DNA of 40,721 nt from a bacterium (GCA_021846685.1 JAJZWL010000007.1:1-40721), one strand, 5' to 3'. Shown: positions 31,743 through 40,721, counted from the first letter of the stretch. Notes: generated by a model not told the origin, from the letters alone. Numbers and translations: made by a program.

Positions 31743-32965
31743 TGGCTATATTTGGAAAAAAAACAAAAGAAGATAATAACGCATTTATATCACTAGATAT
31801 AGGGACAGAATTTGTTAAAACATTAATATGTAATATAGAAGAGGATAATGTCATAATTTCAGGATATGGGAAAGTCAGACAACCAATACACGCTATGAAA
31901 GGTGGAGTTATTACAAATATCAAAAGCGTTATAACTACATGTCAAAAATCAATTGATCTTGCAATGGAAGAACTTGAGGATACACCAATACCAACTAAAG
32001 TTGTTGTAGGTATTGCAGGAGAATTAGTAAAAGGAGTTGGAATAAAGATTAATTATGAGAGAGAAAATCCAGAAAAAAATATTGATGAAAAAGAAATAAA
32101 AAATATTTTAGATAAAGTTCATGATACCGCTTATGAAGAAGCTATGAAGAAATTCACTGCATCTACTGGATCTGATAAAACTCAAATTAAACTCATTAAC
32201 GCAACAGTTACAGATACATATATAGATGATTATAAAATTACAACTCCTATTGGGTTAAAAGGTAAAAAAGTTACTTTAAATATATATTTTGTATACACCC
32301 CTTTGATATTTGCAGGTGCACTAGATGATATATTAAAAGAATTATCTCTTTCTCCCATAATAATAGCTGTACAACCTTTTGCCATTGCAAGATCCGTTAG
32401 AGGAGCCAGAGAGTCTAGTTTTGATGCAATAATTATAGATATAGGAGGAGGAACTACTGATATAGCACTCATTTCGCAAGGAACTTTTCAAGACACACAA
32501 ATGTTCGCAATGGGAGGGCGATCTTTTACAAAAAGAATTGCAGCCGATTTATCAATATCATATGATGATGCTGAAAATTTAAAAATTCAATATACAGAAC
32601 AAGATATAGACAGAGGAAAAGCATTGCAAATAAGAGATGCTGTAAAAAAAGATTTAGATCTCTGGATATCTGGTGTTGAAATATCATTAGAAGAAATGGA
32701 AAATATTAAAATATATCCAGATCAGATACTATTATGCGGAGGAGGATCTAAACTTTCTGAAATAAGAACAAAATTAGTTGAATATCCTTGGTCAGTACTA
32801 CTTCCATTTAATCGAAATCCGAAAATAAACTTTTTATCTCCTGAAAAAATAGATGGAGTTATCGATAAAACACTTAAATTAACTAAACCTGAAGATGTGA
32901 CCCCTGTATCCTTAGCTCGAATTGTTTTAGACATAATAAAAGATGATGTTATTATTGCTATATAA
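31742..32965 (+). CDS. ftsA: FtsA-like cell division ATPase (ASKHA fold)
   Basis: 407 residues. Phosphate-1 motif FISLDIGTEFVKTLI (16-30), FtsA-type SHS2/1C domain with VVVGIAGELVKG and the following IDEKEI region (about 85-170), phosphate-2 AIIIDIGGGTTDIAL (about 228-242), adenosine motif ILLCGGGSKLSEI (about 327-339). It would polymerise at the membrane and tether FtsZ. The usual C-terminal amphipathic membrane helix is not obvious, so anchoring may rely on a partner such as the 97-residue protein just upstream. PilM, a close relative, is the alternative, but no pilus genes are near. Confidence 0.8.
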   Translation: MAIFGKKTKEDNNAFISLDIGTEFVKTLICNIEEDNVIISGYGKVRQPIHAMKGGVITNIKSVITTCQKSIDLAMEELEDTPIPTKVVVGIAGELVKGVGIKINYERENPEKNIDEKEIKNILDKVHDTAYEEAMKKFTASTGSDKTQIKLINATVTDTYIDDYKITTPIGLKGKKVTLNIYFVYTPLIFAGALDDILKELSLSPIIIAVQPFAIARSVRGARESSFDAIIIDIGGGTTDIALISQGTFQDTQMFAMGGRSFTKRIAADLSISYDDAENLKIQYTEQDIDRGKALQIRDAVKKDLDLWISGVEISLEEMENIKIYPDQILLCGGGSKLSEIRTKLVEYPWSVLLPFNRNPKINFLSPEKIDGVIDKTLKLTKPEDVTPVSLARIVLDIIKDDVIIAI

Positions 32966-32967
32966 AT

Positions 32968-34833
32968 ATGAAAGATACTAAAGTATTCGTCGATTTAGAT
33001 GACGAAATAACATTTATAACTGAAAAAATTATAAATACTGATACAAACAGGGTAATATTAGTAGTTCCAGAAAGATCAGACATTATAACTTCCCTAGTTG
33101 GCCTAAAAATGCTGCGTAAGGTTATTGATAAAAATGACAAAGATGTAGTTATTGTCACAATGGATGAACAGGGAAAAAATATAGCACTGAATGCGGGCTT
33201 CATATCTGTGTCTAAAATAGGAGATGTAAATGAAGAAGTCTGGAGAGAAACTGTAAGAATAAAAAAACGAATACATGATGCTATGTCAATGTCTAATAAG
33301 GTTCCTTTTAAAGATGAATTATATAAAAGTGTTGACAATAGAGAAGAAACAAAGAAAGCTCAACAAGAAAAATTTTTTGAATATAAACCAGAGGAAAATA
33401 CTCCAATTCCTTTAAATTCAACCACTGAGAGTGTAGATAATAAAAAAATCAATCCTGATAAAAGAGGAAATATCAAAAGAGTTGAATTTAATAAAGAACC
33501 AATATCCTCCTCTAAGAAAGTATCTCTTGACGGATTTGAACTAATAGCAGGAGGAGATGTTGCCTCTTTCAAAGATACTGAGAATATAGATAAAAATATT
33601 AACCCTGATAGAAGTAAAGCACCTTTTGAAAATAATGAATTTAAAAGAGATATAAATAAAACAAACAAATTTAAAAGTATTTTCTTTAAGGATAATAATA
33701 AAAATAAAAGATTTAATAAATTAATAATTTTCTTAGGAATTTTTATTCTTCTGATTATATTTATTATTTATTATTTATTCTTAACAGTATCGACTGTTAG
33801 TATAACGATGTCAGGGAAAAAAATTCAATCTCAATCAACAATAACCATAAATCCTAATATATCTAGTATAAATGGTCATAAATTAGAAATCCCATCCAAA
33901 ATAGTCTCTATAAGTGAATCTGGTTCAAATTCAATTCCTACCACAGGAACTAAAACTATTCAAACAGGAAGCTTTGCCTCAGGATCAATAACGTTTTCTA
34001 ATACCTCAACAAGTGCTGTAACAATACCTGCCTCTACTCAATTTACAGATTCCAATAATATATCATTTGTAACTACCTCATCTATCAAAGTACCTGCAGC
34101 GACTGTAACACGTACTACTACATCTCAAACAATTAATTATGGTACTGCAACTCAAAATGAAACACTCAATACAAATACAGGAATTGGTGCAAATGATACA
34201 TTTTCTAATTCTAATTATTCAAGCATTACAGCTACTAATCCTTCTGCATTTTCTCAAGGAAATGAAAGTACATCTACACAACAAGTTGTTACTGCAAATG
34301 ACGCTAATAATTTACAAAGTACACTATCTCAAGAATTATTTGCAAGAGGAAAAGGCAAATTATCATCCTCTGGAAATATGAAGATAATACAACAATCAAT
34401 AAAAAATATTATTGTAAATAAAAATTTCGATCACACAATAGGATCAGTAGCTTCTGTATTAAATCTTTCTATGAATACGAAAACAGTAGCTCAAGAGTAT
34501 AACAGTAATAATATATATTCTGCTATAGTCAAGAATCAAGAATACTATGGAAATACAATAAATAATGTCAAATTTTCTATAACAAGAATTTATACAGATT
34601 CATCAGGAAACATTAAAATTTCAATTAATTACACAGGGATATTATTTAAAAATATAAATAAAAATAATATACTTAATACTATTAAAGGAAAATCATTCTC
34701 AAGTGCTAAAAACTATATACAAGGAATGAAAAATATAAACAAAGTATCAATTCAGGATAATCCATATATATTCTCAATAATAGGACTTCTACCTTCAAAT
34801 AAAAATAATATTAAAATTAAAGTATTAAACTAA
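32968..34833 (+). CDS. Baseplate-J-like single-pass membrane protein
   Basis: 621 residues in three parts. A cytoplasmic Rossmann-like domain (1-105: FVDLDDEITFITEKI, RVILVVPERSDIITS, DVVIVTMDEQGKNIA, AGFISVSKIGD) is followed by a disordered charged linker (110-245), one transmembrane helix (about 252-272), and an outer domain rich in Ser/Thr beta-strands (TVSITMSG, ASGSITFSNTSTSAVTIPAS) resembling the baseplate J/gp47-type proteins annotated in CPR genomes. It follows the FtsA-like gene by two bases. It may link cytoplasmic division or shape proteins to the surface layer. Function is not known. Confidence 0.65.
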   Translation: MKDTKVFVDLDDEITFITEKIINTDTNRVILVVPERSDIITSLVGLKMLRKVIDKNDKDVVIVTMDEQGKNIALNAGFISVSKIGDVNEEVWRETVRIKKRIHDAMSMSNKVPFKDELYKSVDNREETKKAQQEKFFEYKPEENTPIPLNSTTESVDNKKINPDKRGNIKRVEFNKEPISSSKKVSLDGFELIAGGDVASFKDTENIDKNINPDRSKAPFENNEFKRDINKTNKFKSIFFKDNNKNKRFNKLIIFLGIFILLIIFIIYYLFLTVSTVSITMSGKKIQSQSTITINPNISSINGHKLEIPSKIVSISESGSNSIPTTGTKTIQTGSFASGSITFSNTSTSAVTIPASTQFTDSNNISFVTTSSIKVPAATVTRTTTSQTINYGTATQNETLNTNTGIGANDTFSNSNYSSITATNPSAFSQGNESTSTQQVVTANDANNLQSTLSQELFARGKGKLSSSGNMKIIQQSIKNIIVNKNFDHTIGSVASVLNLSMNTKTVAQEYNSNNIYSAIVKNQEYYGNTINNVKFSITRIYTDSSGNIKISINYTGILFKNINKNNILNTIKGKSFSSAKNYIQGMKNINKVSIQDNPYIFSIIGLLPSNKNNIKIKVLN

Positions 34834-34839
34834 ATATAA

Positions 34840-34856
34840 GGTTAATACTTTTAACC
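34840..34856 (+). terminator. Possible weak terminator hairpin
   Basis: GGTTAA-TACTT-TTAACC lies seven bases after the stop of the baseplate-J-like gene. The stem is only six AT-rich pairs and no T-run follows, so the call is tentative. The rest of 34857-35048 shows no gene. Confidence 0.25.
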
Positions 34857-35048
34857 CACATTATGCTGTTTGAAATGGAGAAAATACCTTCAGAGACCTT
34901 AAAGTGTTTATTACTTACAATTCCAAAATGAACTATGTAAATCTCAAAATCACTTATACAGAATACAACATTTGTTTTCTTTAAATAACCTCAGTTATAT
35001 TTAATTATTGAGATAAAAATTTTAATGTATATCTTGAAATTAATAGCT

Positions 35049-35792
35049 TTAATTTGTTATTACTATTTTTTTAACTATAACTTTCAATAAAGGTCTATGA
35101 TGTGCTTTTGAATTTACAGGGACATTTCCTATTTTATTAGCGACACTCATACCACTTGTAACCTTTCCAAAAACAGTATACATTCCATTTAATTGAGTAT
35201 CTTTCCCTAAAGTAATAAATACTTGTGAACCATTTGTATTTGGACCACTATTAGCCATAGCTATAACTCCTGTAGCAAAAGGAATAGATTTCACATTAGA
35301 AACATATGTATACCCTTTCTTTTTATAACTGTTTATTAATAATTGAGGCATACCTAAACTTACAGGATTAATTTGATCTTTGAATGTATAACCTGGACCT
35401 CCAGTTCCTGTTCCAGTTGGATCCCCTGTTTGAATCATAAACCCTTTTATAACTCTTTGAAATATAACATTATTATAAAAACCAGATTTTGCTAAGAAAA
35501 CAAAATTATTAACTGCTAAAGGTGCAGCTGCTGAATATAATGTTAAATGAATATTCCCATATGATGTTTCTATAGTAGCTTTATAATTTTTATTTTTATT
35601 TATACAAAACTTTGGATATGCTGAATATTTTTTAACTGAAGGTTGATATGCTATATTACATGGATTTGAAAGACTAAAATTGATTTTATTGCCAGTAGAT
35701 ACATACACTAAAAGTATCATTATAGCTAAAACAATTACAGCTAAAATAGAATACTCAATCAGAGTTATTTTTTTCACATTAATATTATCCAT
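35049..35792 (-). CDS. Membrane-anchored cyclophilin-type peptidyl-prolyl isomerase
   Basis: 247 residues from ATG 35792 (a TTG two codons earlier is less likely). One N-terminal transmembrane helix (about 13-33) anchors a cyclophilin domain: VIFQRVIKGFMIQTGDPTGT (the catalytic Arg-Phe-Met-Gln patch), GPGYTFKDQI, GVIAMANSGPNTNGSQVFIT and LNGMYTVFGKV. It speeds proline isomerisation in exported proteins, and the giant secreted protein and other outer domains in the window are plausible clients. It is transcribed leftward, away from ftsK. Confidence 0.9.
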   Translation of the reverse strand: MDNINVKKITLIEYSILAVIVLAIMILLVYVSTGNKINFSLSNPCNIAYQPSVKKYSAYPKFCINKNKNYKATIETSYGNIHLTLYSAAAPLAVNNFVFLAKSGFYNNVIFQRVIKGFMIQTGDPTGTGTGGPGYTFKDQINPVSLGMPQLLINSYKKKGYTYVSNVKSIPFATGVIAMANSGPNTNGSQVFITLGKDTQLNGMYTVFGKVTSGMSVANKIGNVPVNSKAHHRPLLKVIVKKIVITN

Positions 35793-35840
35793 ATTCAACT
35801 AGAGATATTAACATAAAATATAGAGTTTCTCAAATTTATA

Positions 35841-35849
35841 TGCTAAACT
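35841..35849 (+). promoter_or_regulatory. Extended -10 (TGCTAAACT) of ftsK
   Basis: TG-C-TAAACT ends 11 bases before ATG 35861, giving a leader of about four bases. It overlaps the alternative ATG at 35840, which argues against that start. Confidence 0.45.
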
Positions 35850-35860
35850 TTGGTATAACA

Positions 35861-38017
35861 ATGGGAAGAAAGAAAAAATCTGCAATTGAAAAAAGCTTAG
35901 CCACTAAAAAGGGGCCTAAATTTGAAGGACAAGATACATATATAATTATAGGTATAATCCTTCTTATATTATCCTTACTCTCCTTTGCTGGGGTTTTTAT
36001 ACATATAAATGCTTTAAAATTTCTATATATTATACTTGGAGAGGGAATTATAGTTTTTGCAATATTCTCCTTCTTATTATCTTTAAGATTTTTAGGTACT
36101 AAAATAAAATTTAATACAATTTCTTCAATTATAGGGTTGTTTATATTTATAGTATCAATACTTTCATTTATAAATTTAATTTACTCACAAAGTATTTCTT
36201 TCATACTATCATCTCATGGTAAGGCTGGCGGAGCAGTAGGATATATCGTTTCTGAATATCTTCGATCAGAATTAACCAGGGTTGGATCTATAATTATACT
36301 TATCCCAATTATTATAATCTCCTTAATGATGTCTCTATCATTTTCATTTTTAGAATCTATAAGAAAAATAAAAGAATCTATAAATTATGTGTTTGAAAGA
36401 ATACAGGAATTATCTTCAAAAGAACCTAAACAAGAAAAGAAAGAAGATAATAATGATAATATTCAAAAAATAGAATTTGAAGTAACAGGAAAAAATGATG
36501 ACACAATGGTAGGATCTTTATCAGGAAAGAATACCCTTTTAAAGAAAAATCCTTTAAAGAGAAAAACAGAGATTGAAACCATTCGTTTTGATAATTGGGA
36601 ACTACCTTCAATTAATTTTTTAAATGAGATAAAAAGAATAAATGTAGTTAATAATGATGATATAAAAAGAAATTCTGAAATTATAGAAAGAACATTAGAA
36701 AGTTTTAATATAGTATCTCGAGTTGTAGATATATCTATAGGTCCAGTGATTACAAGATATGCATTACAAATAAAAACAGGGACAAAAGTTTCAAAAATTA
36801 ATACACTATCAAGAGATATTGCTCTTGCACTAGCAGCTCCATCAGGTTCTGTTAGAATTGATGCTCCTATTCCTGGAACATCTTTAGTTGGAATAGAAAT
36901 GCCTAATCCTAAATCTCAAATTGTCTCATTTAAAAATTTAATAAATAGTTCTGAATTTAATGATCCTAGTAATAAAATCCCACTTGCTATGGGAGAAGAT
37001 GTTACAGGAGAAATAATTATAAAAGACTTATCTTCTATGCCTCATCTTTTAGTAGCAGGATCTACAGGATCTGGAAAAAGTATGTTGATAAATTCATTTT
37101 TATTAGGATTATTATATAAACATTCTCCAGATACATTAAAATTAATACTGGTAGATCCAAAACATGTAGAACTTTCAGTTTATAATGGGATCCCTCATTT
37201 ATTAACTCCAGTTATTACTGACATGAATAGTGTAAATAATGCACTTAAATGGTCATTAGTAGAAATGACAAGAAGATATGATCTATTAAAAAATGAAGGT
37301 GTACGGAATATAGATGGGTATAACGCAATAAAAGAAAAAGAAGATAAATTATCAAATATAATAATAGTAATTGATGAAATGGCTGATTTAATGCTTACAA
37401 AAGGAGTAGAAATTGAAAATTCTATTGTAAGATTAGCTCAAATGGCAAGAGCTGTAGGAATACATCTTATACTTGCTACTCAAAGACCTTCTGTAAATGT
37501 TATAACTGGGCTTATAAAAGCAAATATACCTGCAAGAATAGCACTTTCAGTATCTTCCTCTATAGATTCAAGAGTAATATTAGACCAAATGGGAGCGGAA
37601 ACACTACTAGGAAAGGGAGATATGTTGTTTAAGTCACCAGATTTAGGAAGAACAATAAGACTTCAAGGGCCATTAGTAACAGAAGAAGAAATATCAAGAG
37701 TTATTACATTTATATCTAAACAAGGAGTAGAATTCTCCTCCTATAATGAAGAAATTCTTAAACCTCAAAATCAAAGTTTACAAGATGATTCAGCACAAGG
37801 CTCATATGAGGATCCACTATTCCCTGATGCAGTAAGAGTTGTAGTTAATGCAAAAAGAGGATCTGCATCAATACTTCAATCAAAATTAAAAATAGGTTAT
37901 GCCAGAGCTGCTAGATTAATCTATGAATTAGAAAGTAATGGCGTAGTAGGACCTCAAGATGGATCCAAACCAAGAGAAGTATTAATTGATGATGCAGATA
38001 ACTTTTTATCAGAGTAA
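35861..38017 (+). CDS. ftsK: FtsK/SpoIIIE DNA translocase
   Basis: 718 residues from ATG 35861 (MGRKKKS). Four transmembrane helices (about 25-175) anchor it at the septum. A short charged linker follows, then the motor: alpha/beta RecA core with Walker A LVAGSTGSGKSML (about 395-407), Walker B IIIVIDEMADLML (about 495-507) and the TQRPSVNVITG motif. The C-terminal winged-helix gamma domain (about 650-710: RGSASILQSKLKIGYARAARL) recognises orienting DNA sequences. The long Pro/Gln linker of E. coli FtsK is missing. It moves chromosome ends through the closing septum. Its 3' end overlaps the end of map by nine bases, tail to tail. Confidence 0.95.
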   Translation: MGRKKKSAIEKSLATKKGPKFEGQDTYIIIGIILLILSLLSFAGVFIHINALKFLYIILGEGIIVFAIFSFLLSLRFLGTKIKFNTISSIIGLFIFIVSILSFINLIYSQSISFILSSHGKAGGAVGYIVSEYLRSELTRVGSIIILIPIIIISLMMSLSFSFLESIRKIKESINYVFERIQELSSKEPKQEKKEDNNDNIQKIEFEVTGKNDDTMVGSLSGKNTLLKKNPLKRKTEIETIRFDNWELPSINFLNEIKRINVVNNDDIKRNSEIIERTLESFNIVSRVVDISIGPVITRYALQIKTGTKVSKINTLSRDIALALAAPSGSVRIDAPIPGTSLVGIEMPNPKSQIVSFKNLINSSEFNDPSNKIPLAMGEDVTGEIIIKDLSSMPHLLVAGSTGSGKSMLINSFLLGLLYKHSPDTLKLILVDPKHVELSVYNGIPHLLTPVITDMNSVNNALKWSLVEMTRRYDLLKNEGVRNIDGYNAIKEKEDKLSNIIIVIDEMADLMLTKGVEIENSIVRLAQMARAVGIHLILATQRPSVNVITGLIKANIPARIALSVSSSIDSRVILDQMGAETLLGKGDMLFKSPDLGRTIRLQGPLVTEEEISRVITFISKQGVEFSSYNEEILKPQNQSLQDDSAQGSYEDPLFPDAVRVVVNAKRGSASILQSKLKIGYARAARLIYELESNGVVGPQDGSKPREVLIDDADNFLSE

Positions 38018-38752
38018 TGTTAAAATTTCAGGAATAGAATCAGTTACAACTATAGTATGTTCAAAGTGCCCTGATAAAGAGTGATCTTTAGTTCTGATCG
38101 TCCAACCATCAGCTTCTTCTATAATAGAATCTTTCCCCATATTTATCATACTCTCTATTGCTAAAGTCATGTTTTTTTGAAGTTTCATTCCTATACCTTT
38201 CTTTCCATATCCAAGAATAAAAGGATCTTCATGGAGTTTATATCCAATTCCATGCCCTGCAAGTTCTTTTACAACCGAAAAACCTTTTTCTATAACAGGG
38301 ATTTCCATTGCATGAGAAATATCTCCAGCGAAATTACCAGCTATAGCCATCTTTATACCTTCATCTCTAGATTTTCGTACTGTATTCAAAAAATCTGTTA
38401 CAGATTGATCTTTTTCTCCTACTTGAAAAGATATAGCAGCATCTGTATACAACCCTTTATATATAACTCCATAATCTAGAGATACTATATCTTTATTTTT
38501 TATTTTATAATCAGATGGAATTCCATGAACGACCTTATCATTTATACTAATACATAAGGATTTAGGAAATTTCTTGTAATGTAAAAATGCTGGAGTAACA
38601 CCATAACTTTCACATAAATCCATAGCAATATGATCAAGATCTTTCTCTGATACACCAGGTTTAGAATGAGATTTAAGATTAGCTAAAATTTTAGCTAAAA
38701 TTTTACCTCCTTTCCTCATGTACTCAATTTCAGTTTTACTTTTTGGATTCAT
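38009..38752 (-). CDS. map: Methionine aminopeptidase, type I
   Basis: 247 residues, pita-bread fold. The metal ligands are all present: Asp93 (SLDYGVIYKG), Asp104 (LYTDAA), His167 (ELAGHGIG), Glu200 (TLAIESM) and Glu231 (SGHFEHTIVV), plus substrate His76 (KVVHGIP). It removes the initiator Met. It overlaps adk by 17 bases, keeping the adk-map order of the ribosomal-protein operon although secY and infA are not here. Confidence 0.95.
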   Translation of the reverse strand: MNPKSKTEIEYMRKGGKILAKILANLKSHSKPGVSEKDLDHIAMDLCESYGVTPAFLHYKKFPKSLCISINDKVVHGIPSDYKIKNKDIVSLDYGVIYKGLYTDAAISFQVGEKDQSVTDFLNTVRKSRDEGIKMAIAGNFAGDISHAMEIPVIEKGFSVVKELAGHGIGYKLHEDPFILGYGKKGIGMKLQKNMTLAIESMINMGKDSIIEEADGWTIRTKDHSLSGHFEHTIVVTDSIPEILTLL

Positions 38753-39299
38753 TTTCTATTATTGATAAAATTGTTCTTAATATAACTTCCTTTGTATTAT
38801 TTGCATCAATTTGTATTAATTTTTCATTATAATACTCTCTAATATCTTTTATATTAGTAATGTAAGAATCAAGTCTTTTTTCTACACTTTTAAGACTTAA
38901 ATCATCTACCCTTGACTCAGTCTTACCCCTTGTTTTAATTCTTTCTAAAATATTATCTGTTTTAATGAGAAATTCAAAAATAAAAGACAATTCCTTACCA
39001 TTACTTTTAAGAAAATTATCTAAAATTATAGCTTGAGATAAGGTTCTTGGAAAAGCATCAAATAAAATATTTGGACTTTTAAAATTAATTTCTGTTAATA
39101 CTAACCTTGATATTATATCATCTGGAACCCATAATCCCTTACTCCAATATTTATTATACAGATCAATTCCTTCTTTAGACTTATCATTATACATATTCCT
39201 TAAAATTTTACCACCAGATATTGATACAAAATCATCACTTAGCATAAAAGCTTGAGTACCCTTCCCCGATCCAGATGGTCCTATAAAGCTTATAATCAT
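38736..39299 (-). CDS. adk: Adenylate kinase
   Basis: 187 residues from ATG 39299, the Met directly before IISFIGPSGSGKGTQ (P-loop at about 7-16). An upstream in-frame Met at 39353 would add 18 hydrophobic residues and run into the divergent gene, so it is unlikely. ILFDAFPRTLSQA is the NMP-binding motif (usually DGFPR; here Ala replaces Gly). The LID is short, with RIKTRGKTESRVDD, and lacks zinc Cys residues. It interconverts ATP + AMP and 2 ADP. It overlaps map by 17 bases. Confidence 0.9.
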   Translation of the reverse strand: MIISFIGPSGSGKGTQAFMLSDDFVSISGGKILRNMYNDKSKEGIDLYNKYWSKGLWVPDDIISRLVLTEINFKSPNILFDAFPRTLSQAIILDNFLKSNGKELSFIFEFLIKTDNILERIKTRGKTESRVDDLSLKSVEKRLDSYITNIKDIREYYNEKLIQIDANNTKEVILRTILSIIENESKK

Positions 39300-39326
39300 A
39301 ATATTTAAGTAATAATATAAAAATGA

Positions 39327-39332
39327 TAAACT
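39327..39332 (+). promoter_or_regulatory. Extended -10 (TGATAAACT) of the 39341 gene
   Basis: TG-A-TAAACT ends eight bases before ATG 39341. The same nine-base box drives the left-edge ATPase. Only 41 bases separate the divergent adk and 39341 start codons. Confidence 0.45.
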
Positions 39333-39340
39333 AAATATAA

Positions 39341-40441
39341 ATGAACATATCAAAAACAGCTAATATAAATATAGATAAATACCTCTTTTATATAATGTCA
39401 TTCATACTAAGTATATCTTTAATATTATCATATATTTGGTATTATTATAAATTTCATACACTTAATCTTTTATTAATGCTGTTTGAAACTATAATAATAT
39501 TACTATTATATTTTTTCGAATATCTATATAGAAAAAATAATAGTGAATTTATTAATATATTAAAATATATATCTTTTATTATCCTTTCAATCTTTATATA
39601 TTTTTATAAAAATCCATCTATATACCTAATTATGATTTTAATATTAATAATATATATTATTATCTATGAGAAAAATACCTATTTAACAAAAATATTATTT
39701 GCAGTAACCCTTTTAAGCTTTTACATAACATATATAATATCTAAAACACCTATTATTACATATTTAATATATTTAACTATTTATCTTGTAATTTTCTTTT
39801 TTTTATACCATTACAAAAAGAATTATTTAAAAAGAATTATTTATTTAAAAAATATAGAACATAAAAATAAAATAGAAATAGTTAAAAAACAAAAAAATAA
39901 TATCTCTGTTAGAAAAATGAGGAGAATAATAATATCTAATATAGAAGAGATTGCTAAAAGTTTTGAATATGAATATTTTTCTTATCAAACAAGCACATAT
40001 CTGAAAAATATATTTTTTGAAAATAATTTTGAAAATGAAGATCTACACTTTAGAATTGATATCACCAATATAGAGGAAGTTATTGAGGAGGTTATTGATG
40101 AATATAGAAAATATTATATCCTTAATGTAACTCTTGAAAGTACACTCGATAAAGAAAAATATGTGGTTACAGATAGAGAGAAATTTAAGAATTTAATAAG
40201 GTTAATTTTTGACTTTGGAAAAGAGAATAATATAAAAATCAAACTCTCAGTTTCAGGAAGTGATATTAAATCAGAATTTATATTTGATGATATAATTCTT
40301 AATTACATCCATAATAAAACTATTGCTGAAATTCAAAAACAAACATTATGGATAAGAATATTAGTAATAATAGCTAAAATCACTGGAAATACCTACAAAC
40401 GAGATACAAATAGCTTAATTTTAACTTTAAAAAAAATATAA
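39341..40441 (+). CDS. Degenerate histidine-kinase-like membrane protein
   Basis: 366 residues. Six or seven transmembrane helices (about 14-165) precede a cytoplasmic part. Residues 240-366 follow the pattern of a GHKL ATPase: ITNIEEVIEEVIDEYRKYY, YVVTDREKFKNLIRLIFDFG (the N-box position) and a C-terminal LRILVIIAKITGNTYKRDTN-like end matching 'GLxIAKxIVExxGGxIxxxS'. But the N-box Asn is missing, no DxGxG box is seen, and there is no H-box His in the ISVRKMRRIIISNIEEI segment. It is probably a pseudokinase sensor. It is followed after seven bases by another membrane protein. Confidence 0.5.
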   Translation: MNISKTANINIDKYLFYIMSFILSISLILSYIWYYYKFHTLNLLLMLFETIIILLLYFFEYLYRKNNSEFINILKYISFIILSIFIYFYKNPSIYLIMILILIIYIIIYEKNTYLTKILFAVTLLSFYITYIISKTPIITYLIYLTIYLVIFFFLYHYKKNYLKRIIYLKNIEHKNKIEIVKKQKNNISVRKMRRIIISNIEEIAKSFEYEYFSYQTSTYLKNIFFENNFENEDLHFRIDITNIEEVIEEVIDEYRKYYILNVTLESTLDKEKYVVTDREKFKNLIRLIFDFGKENNIKIKLSVSGSDIKSEFIFDDIILNYIHNKTIAEIQKQTLWIRILVIIAKITGNTYKRDTNSLILTLKKI

Positions 40442-40448
40442 ATAAAAA

Positions 40449-40721
40449 ATGGAGATAAGAGAACTTTCATACAAAAAACAAGTCAAAAAAGATATCTTTA
40501 TTAATTTTATTATATCCTTAAGTATTATATTCATATTCCTAATATATTCTGAATTTATAGGTTTGAAATTTTCAATAATTAATATATCTTTGTCCTTATT
40601 AAGTTTAATAATACTATTAATTATTTATCATTTGATATTCAATAAAAAAAATATTTATAAAAATAATTTAATAGAAATTTTTTCTATATTTTATTTTTCT
40701 ATATTCTATGTATATATATTA
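40449..40721 (+). CDS. Membrane protein (partial, cut by window edge)
   Basis: The 91 visible codons begin MEIRELSYKKQVKKDIFINF and hold at least three transmembrane helices (about 18-35, 40-62, 75-91). It starts seven bases after the stop of the degenerate kinase and has the same kind of N-terminal membrane module, so it may be a second member of the same family or its partner. The remainder lies outside the window. Confidence 0.6.
   Translation, partial: MEIRELSYKKQVKKDIFINFIISLSIIFIFLIYSEFIGLKFSIINISLSLLSLIILLIIYHLIFNKKNIYKNNLIEIFSIFYFSIFYVYIL

Noticed and set aside
39300..39353. 18-residue hydrophobic extension of adenylate kinase
   Set aside because: Adenylate kinases begin directly at the P-loop strand; the extension would overlap the divergent gene and its promoter.
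1..40721. UGA-as-glycine genetic code
   Set aside because: TGA ends metG, brnT, relB, the Phd antitoxin and the 7TM protein at the expected lengths, often inside ATGA overlaps.
1..40721. CRISPR array or tRNA genes
   Set aside because: Reading the intergenic stretches on both strands I found no regularly spaced repeats outside the giant gene and no cloverleaf; a tRNAscan run would settle this.

Overview
The window looks like a chromosomal segment from a Candidate Phyla Radiation (Patescibacteria) genome. This placement is an inference: the DNA is very AT-rich, genes are packed with overlapping starts and stops, no biosynthetic pathway is visible, and several proteins have the look of families familiar from that group (giant secreted kelch protein with a 'YQGRL' N-terminal domain, FtsA-like protein next to a baseplate-J-like membrane protein, minimal FtsK). 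TGA, TAA and TAG all end sensible reading frames, so the code is standard (table 11), not the UGA=Gly code of Gracilibacteria/Absconditabacteria. I see no tRNA, rRNA or CRISPR array.

Layout. (1) 1-3.9 kb is an accessory island: an AAA ATPase cut by the window edge, a fragment of an Mrr-type restriction endonuclease, a DUF3800 protein, a candidate structured small RNA with its own promoter and terminator, transposase-like debris, a VapBC toxin-antitoxin operon with a palindromic operator, and a DUF4143-type ATPase frameshifted in its first codons. (2) 4.0-15.1 kb is one minus-strand gene of 3,700 codons for a secreted surface protein; I count 30 kelch motifs that fall into five groups of six, read as five six-bladed beta-propellers, with six nearly identical fibronectin-III-like modules between or inserted into them. 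(3) 15.2-21.5 kb holds small membrane proteins, an ATE-like aminoacyl transferase, and a tight NicO-like transporter / hexokinase-like kinase / OGG1 glycosylase cluster. (4) 21.5-24.4 kb is a second accessory island and a gene graveyard: intact BrnTA, RelB with a nonsense-mutated RelE, Phd antitoxin with a shattered PIN toxin, a wrecked AAA ATPase, and a 79-bp direct repeat. (5) 24.5-40.7 kb is the housekeeping part: rpoD; a UUP1-type 7TM protein coupled to an ATP-grasp ligase fused to a retropepsin-like protease; metG-tatD; a cell-envelope cluster (RodZ-like, small TM protein, FtsA-like, baseplate-J-like); a cyclophilin; ftsK; map-adk; and two membrane proteins at the right edge, the first a degenerate histidine kinase.

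A theme through the window is translation signal choice. Almost every gene that begins a transcription unit has a sigma-70 -10 box ending 6-7 bases before its ATG, so its mRNA should be leaderless, and I see no Shine-Dalgarno sequences. This corrects several starts: the alternative TTG 'start' of the exported protein at 19.9 kb is really its -35 box. Downstream genes mostly start by overlapping or touching the previous stop codon.
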